Positions 61,791 to 64,000 of a stretch of 64,000 nucleotides of DNA are shown here, piece after piece; position 1 is the stretch's first letter; each line of letters begins with the position of its first letter. The notes under the pieces are model-generated. The model worked only from the letters and a program-made list of their open reading frames with translations, did not search any database and was not told the DNA's origin. The translations under genes and the position numbers were made by a program. Source of the DNA: Tomocerus qinae (taxonomy: Eukaryota > Arthropoda > Collembola > Entomobryomorpha > Tomoceridae); assembly GCA_020055645.1 (NCBI GenBank), contig CM034548.1, forward strand, positions 3,658,001 to 3,722,000, given 5' to 3'.

Positions 61791-63409
61791 CTTGTGCTGA
61801 GCGAGTTGGTGGTGACAAGTACCAGTATATAAAGGTGCTTCCATCTCTCAAAGATTTCGATGGTAGTCACCTCTACGAAATCGGTGTGATTTATACCGAC
61901 GATAACCTGTGTCCCGATGATCTCCTGAAGAAAAGGTCTGATGATTGGCACTCCAAGTATAAATCTATGTACAATCACTTCTACCAAAGTATAGGGTATA
62001 CTTGCAGTGGTAAGATTGTTCCGTCCATTGAAGATTGTGCCAAGTCGAAGAAGACGAAAGCCATTGCCCGCAAGAAGCAAGAAGAGAAACGTCAAAATAA
62101 GATGTACGTAATGACCCATCCGGATAATTTTGTACCTCAATTGCTGGAAGATGCGAAATCCGAATATGCCCGGAATCTGCGAGCTGAGAAGGCACTGGAA
62201 CGTGGTATGTGTTTTATTTTTGTTCATGTATACTGTATACTGCATAATGTATAATATGGATAATTGTAGTGAAATTCCATGGATTAATTTTTAATTTTTT
62301 TTTGATTCCAGCCGGCAAGAAGGATTTGAGCTATGTGCCCGGTTTGGATGTGGATGACCCGGCTTGCTCATCTAAGCAGGCATTGGATGCAGCAGAAAAG
62401 CTGACGGCTGCTTAGGTTGCTGAGGAGTCCAAGGAGCGTGAAACTCTTTGTGCAGCTTTGGCTAAAGCGTTTCCCTGCACTTTGTCAGTTGACATGAGCC
62501 GTTTTTCTGTTGGAGGTGGCAAATTCGGAATTTTTCGGGATATGTTGGAGCAGAATTCCCGGACCATCAATTTGAAGAAAGCCAAGCATTAGATGTCAGA
62601 AGGTAATTCATTCCGTAATCCCACTTTATGAATTGCAATATCCGCATTTCTGATGTAATTCCACTGTAATTTTAGTATATTATTATATACCGTATTTCCG
62701 TGATTTAGTGCCCCCGGCTTCTATCGAATCCAATTCTTCGGCTGTGAAAGTAAACGATGTTGTGATGGCTGCCGATGTGACTGCTTATACAGTCAATGGA
62801 CCCCGCGTCGCTGCGTTGAAACGGCGAATCCGACGTTTGCAGTCTCGCATCAAGTTGATGAGGTTGAGCAGCTCCAAAATGATAAAAAATGGTAAGTCAT
62901 TTTCTGTTTGTCTTCAAAGAGATATTTACGTTGGCTTTTGAATGCATTGAGTACTAATGATAATTATTTTGTGTTTTGCAGCGAAGAAGCGAGCATGCAA
63001 GGCCGAAGGCGACCGCTGCAAATTGTTGAGAAAACTTGGTCGCGACTTCAGACCCGCCCCGATTGTACAGCTCGTCACTTGGGTGTTGGAAAATTGGCGA
63101 AGACATCCCAAAGTGAACCGACGTATGTGGACGAACCCAAAGAGGAGAAAGTTGATTCCGCCTGTTGTTGTTCAGAAGATGTCTGTAGAGATGCCTGGCC
63201 CCCTTATAATGATTTTAATTCATAATGTTGTTTGATTTTTCATAGGTGGGCAGCACGTGAGTACTAAGGGCCGCTCGCGATGTCGCGATCTTCACCGAGG
63301 TAAGGCTGGAATGCACAAGTGTTCAATCCGTGGGAAATCGTTCTCTCGGAAGGATAGCTTGACCAAGCACGAGAAAACAGTTTCATGTGAGCGTTTCCTT
63401 AAGATGTAG
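61784..63409 (+). pseudogene. Decayed multi-exon gene with C-terminal zinc-finger-like end
   Basis: Exons with good splice sites are 61784-62204, 62312-62602, 62709-62891 and 62992-about 63235, and possibly 63246-63409; the first three introns are phase 1. The first exon has no ATG and begins right at the integrase truncation point. It encodes a charged protein (SLKDFDGSHLYEIGVIYTDD, KKTKAIARKKQEEKRQNK). Exon 2 has two in-frame TAG codons (62412-62414 and 62590-62592) inside otherwise protein-like sequence. Exon 4 is basic (KRACKAEGDRCKLLRKLGRD). The last part holds KCSIRGKSFSRKDSLTKHEK, a C2H2-like finger in which the second Cys is Arg. Family unknown. I call it a pseudogene. Confidence 0.45.
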
Positions 63410-63795
63410 ATACTATTCTGCTGCTTGCTTGGTGCAATAATGTATATACTTGGTTTCCCATTGAAAATGCTTGCTTGTATTATTTTTCTTTTGTAGCTTC
63501 ATATAGTCTGGATATCTTGTAGCGCTGGCTTTCATATTACTGGCTTATATTTATGAAATGGTATAAATCGTGATATTCTTGTTTCTAGGTATTTTCGTCC
63601 TGTGTCGTGTATTGCATGTAACTGTGTTGGTCCTAAGAATTCTCCCGAAGAAACTTCATGTGGAACTTCAAACACACATTTAGCATAGGGAATCTCATGC
63701 CCCCACCAAACACACTGGTTTCCATATTATATGTTATATTCTTGCATGTTTCTAGTATGACACCACTAAAGACTGTGGTTCCATATTCGTCGAAT

Positions 63796-64000
63796 ATGTT
63801 TCTCTGTTTAACTCTACTTTATCGCACCACCGCTTCTACGCCACCAAAAGGGTTAACCCCACCAAAAGGGTTGACACCACCAAAAGGGTTAACCCCACCA
63901 AAAGGGTTATACCCGTCGGAAATTGTAGAGATACCGGGTAAGTTTTTGGATGGCAAAACCGAACCCGCCGTAAGTAGAAGGTACTCAGGGTTTTCTAACA
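63796..64000 (+). CDS. Possible secreted protein with PPKGLT repeats, 5' part
   Basis: ATG 63796 opens MFLCLTLLYRTTAST, signal-peptide-like, followed by four exact-length hexapeptide repeats (PPKGLT, last one PPKGLY) from an 18-bp tandem repeat at 63841-63912. The frame then stays open to the window end. A strong donor (CCGG then GTAAGTTT at 63938) suggests the exon may end at 63937. It could equally be a transposon-arm repeat that happens to be open; another frame across the array is also open for a while. Confidence 0.35.
   Translation, partial: MFLCLTLLYRTTASTPPKGLTPPKGLTPPKGLTPPKGLYPSEIVEIPGKFLDGKTEPAVSRRYSGFSN
63841..63912. repeat. Tandem repeat, 4 x 18 bp
   Basis: Four consecutive units of CCACCAAAAGGGTTAACC with one to three differences. 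In the frame from ATG 63796 each unit codes six residues. Confidence 0.85.

Overview
This is a eukaryotic, AT-rich, intron-bearing window from an invertebrate animal. It holds an egghead-type mannosyltransferase, which is typical of protostomes, together with broadly conserved metazoan genes. It also has GT-AG introns, one probable U12-type AT-AC intron and many small DNA transposons. An arthropod is the most likely source. That is an inference, and no species can be named from the sequence alone.

Layout. 1-1268: last four exons of an egh/bre-3-like glycosyltransferase (+). 4.2-7.6 kb: lysosomal aspartylglucosaminidase (AGA, -). 10.3-12.8 kb: short-repeat arrays and a foldback-like transposon. 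13.3-14.9 kb: SPCS3, a signal peptidase complex subunit (+), with the AT-AC intron. 17.1-19.6 kb: USP46/USP12-type deubiquitinase (-). 22.7-24.4 kb: ribosomal protein eL21 (+). 28.3-31.9 kb: a TP53I11-like membrane protein (-), possibly with its first coding exon at 50.5-50.7 kb; the repeat-rich stretch between would then be one intron of about 18.7 kb. 55-56.2 kb: another foldback-like element and a C-rich array. 56.9-58.5 kb: low-complexity, promoter-like sequence. 58.8-61.8 kb: a compact virus-like island with two tandem, broken BIR/RING (IAP-type) genes, two unknown ORFs and a truncated retrovirus-like integrase of Polinton/adintovirus type. 61.8-63.4 kb: a decayed multi-exon gene with two in-frame TAG codons and a zinc finger missing a cysteine. 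63.8-64.0 kb: the start of a possible secreted protein with PPKGLT repeats, cut by the window end.

The five complete host-gene models were assembled by hand. For each, the joined exons keep one frame and their summed lengths are multiples of three. The genes are unrelated housekeeping functions (glycosylation, lysosomal glycoprotein turnover, ER signal cleavage, deubiquitination, translation) with no shared pathway.

The most unusual theme is structural. At least four unrelated mobile-element families here have terminal inverted arms built from tandem short motifs: TTTGGCAAA, TGTTGACAAAAAGG, GTGGGAAAT, and a 22-bp unit containing GAAGCCGAAG. They resemble Drosophila Foldback elements, and several have intact target-site duplications of 8-10 bp. 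Solo arrays of the same style lie at 10.4, 11.4 and 56.0 kb.
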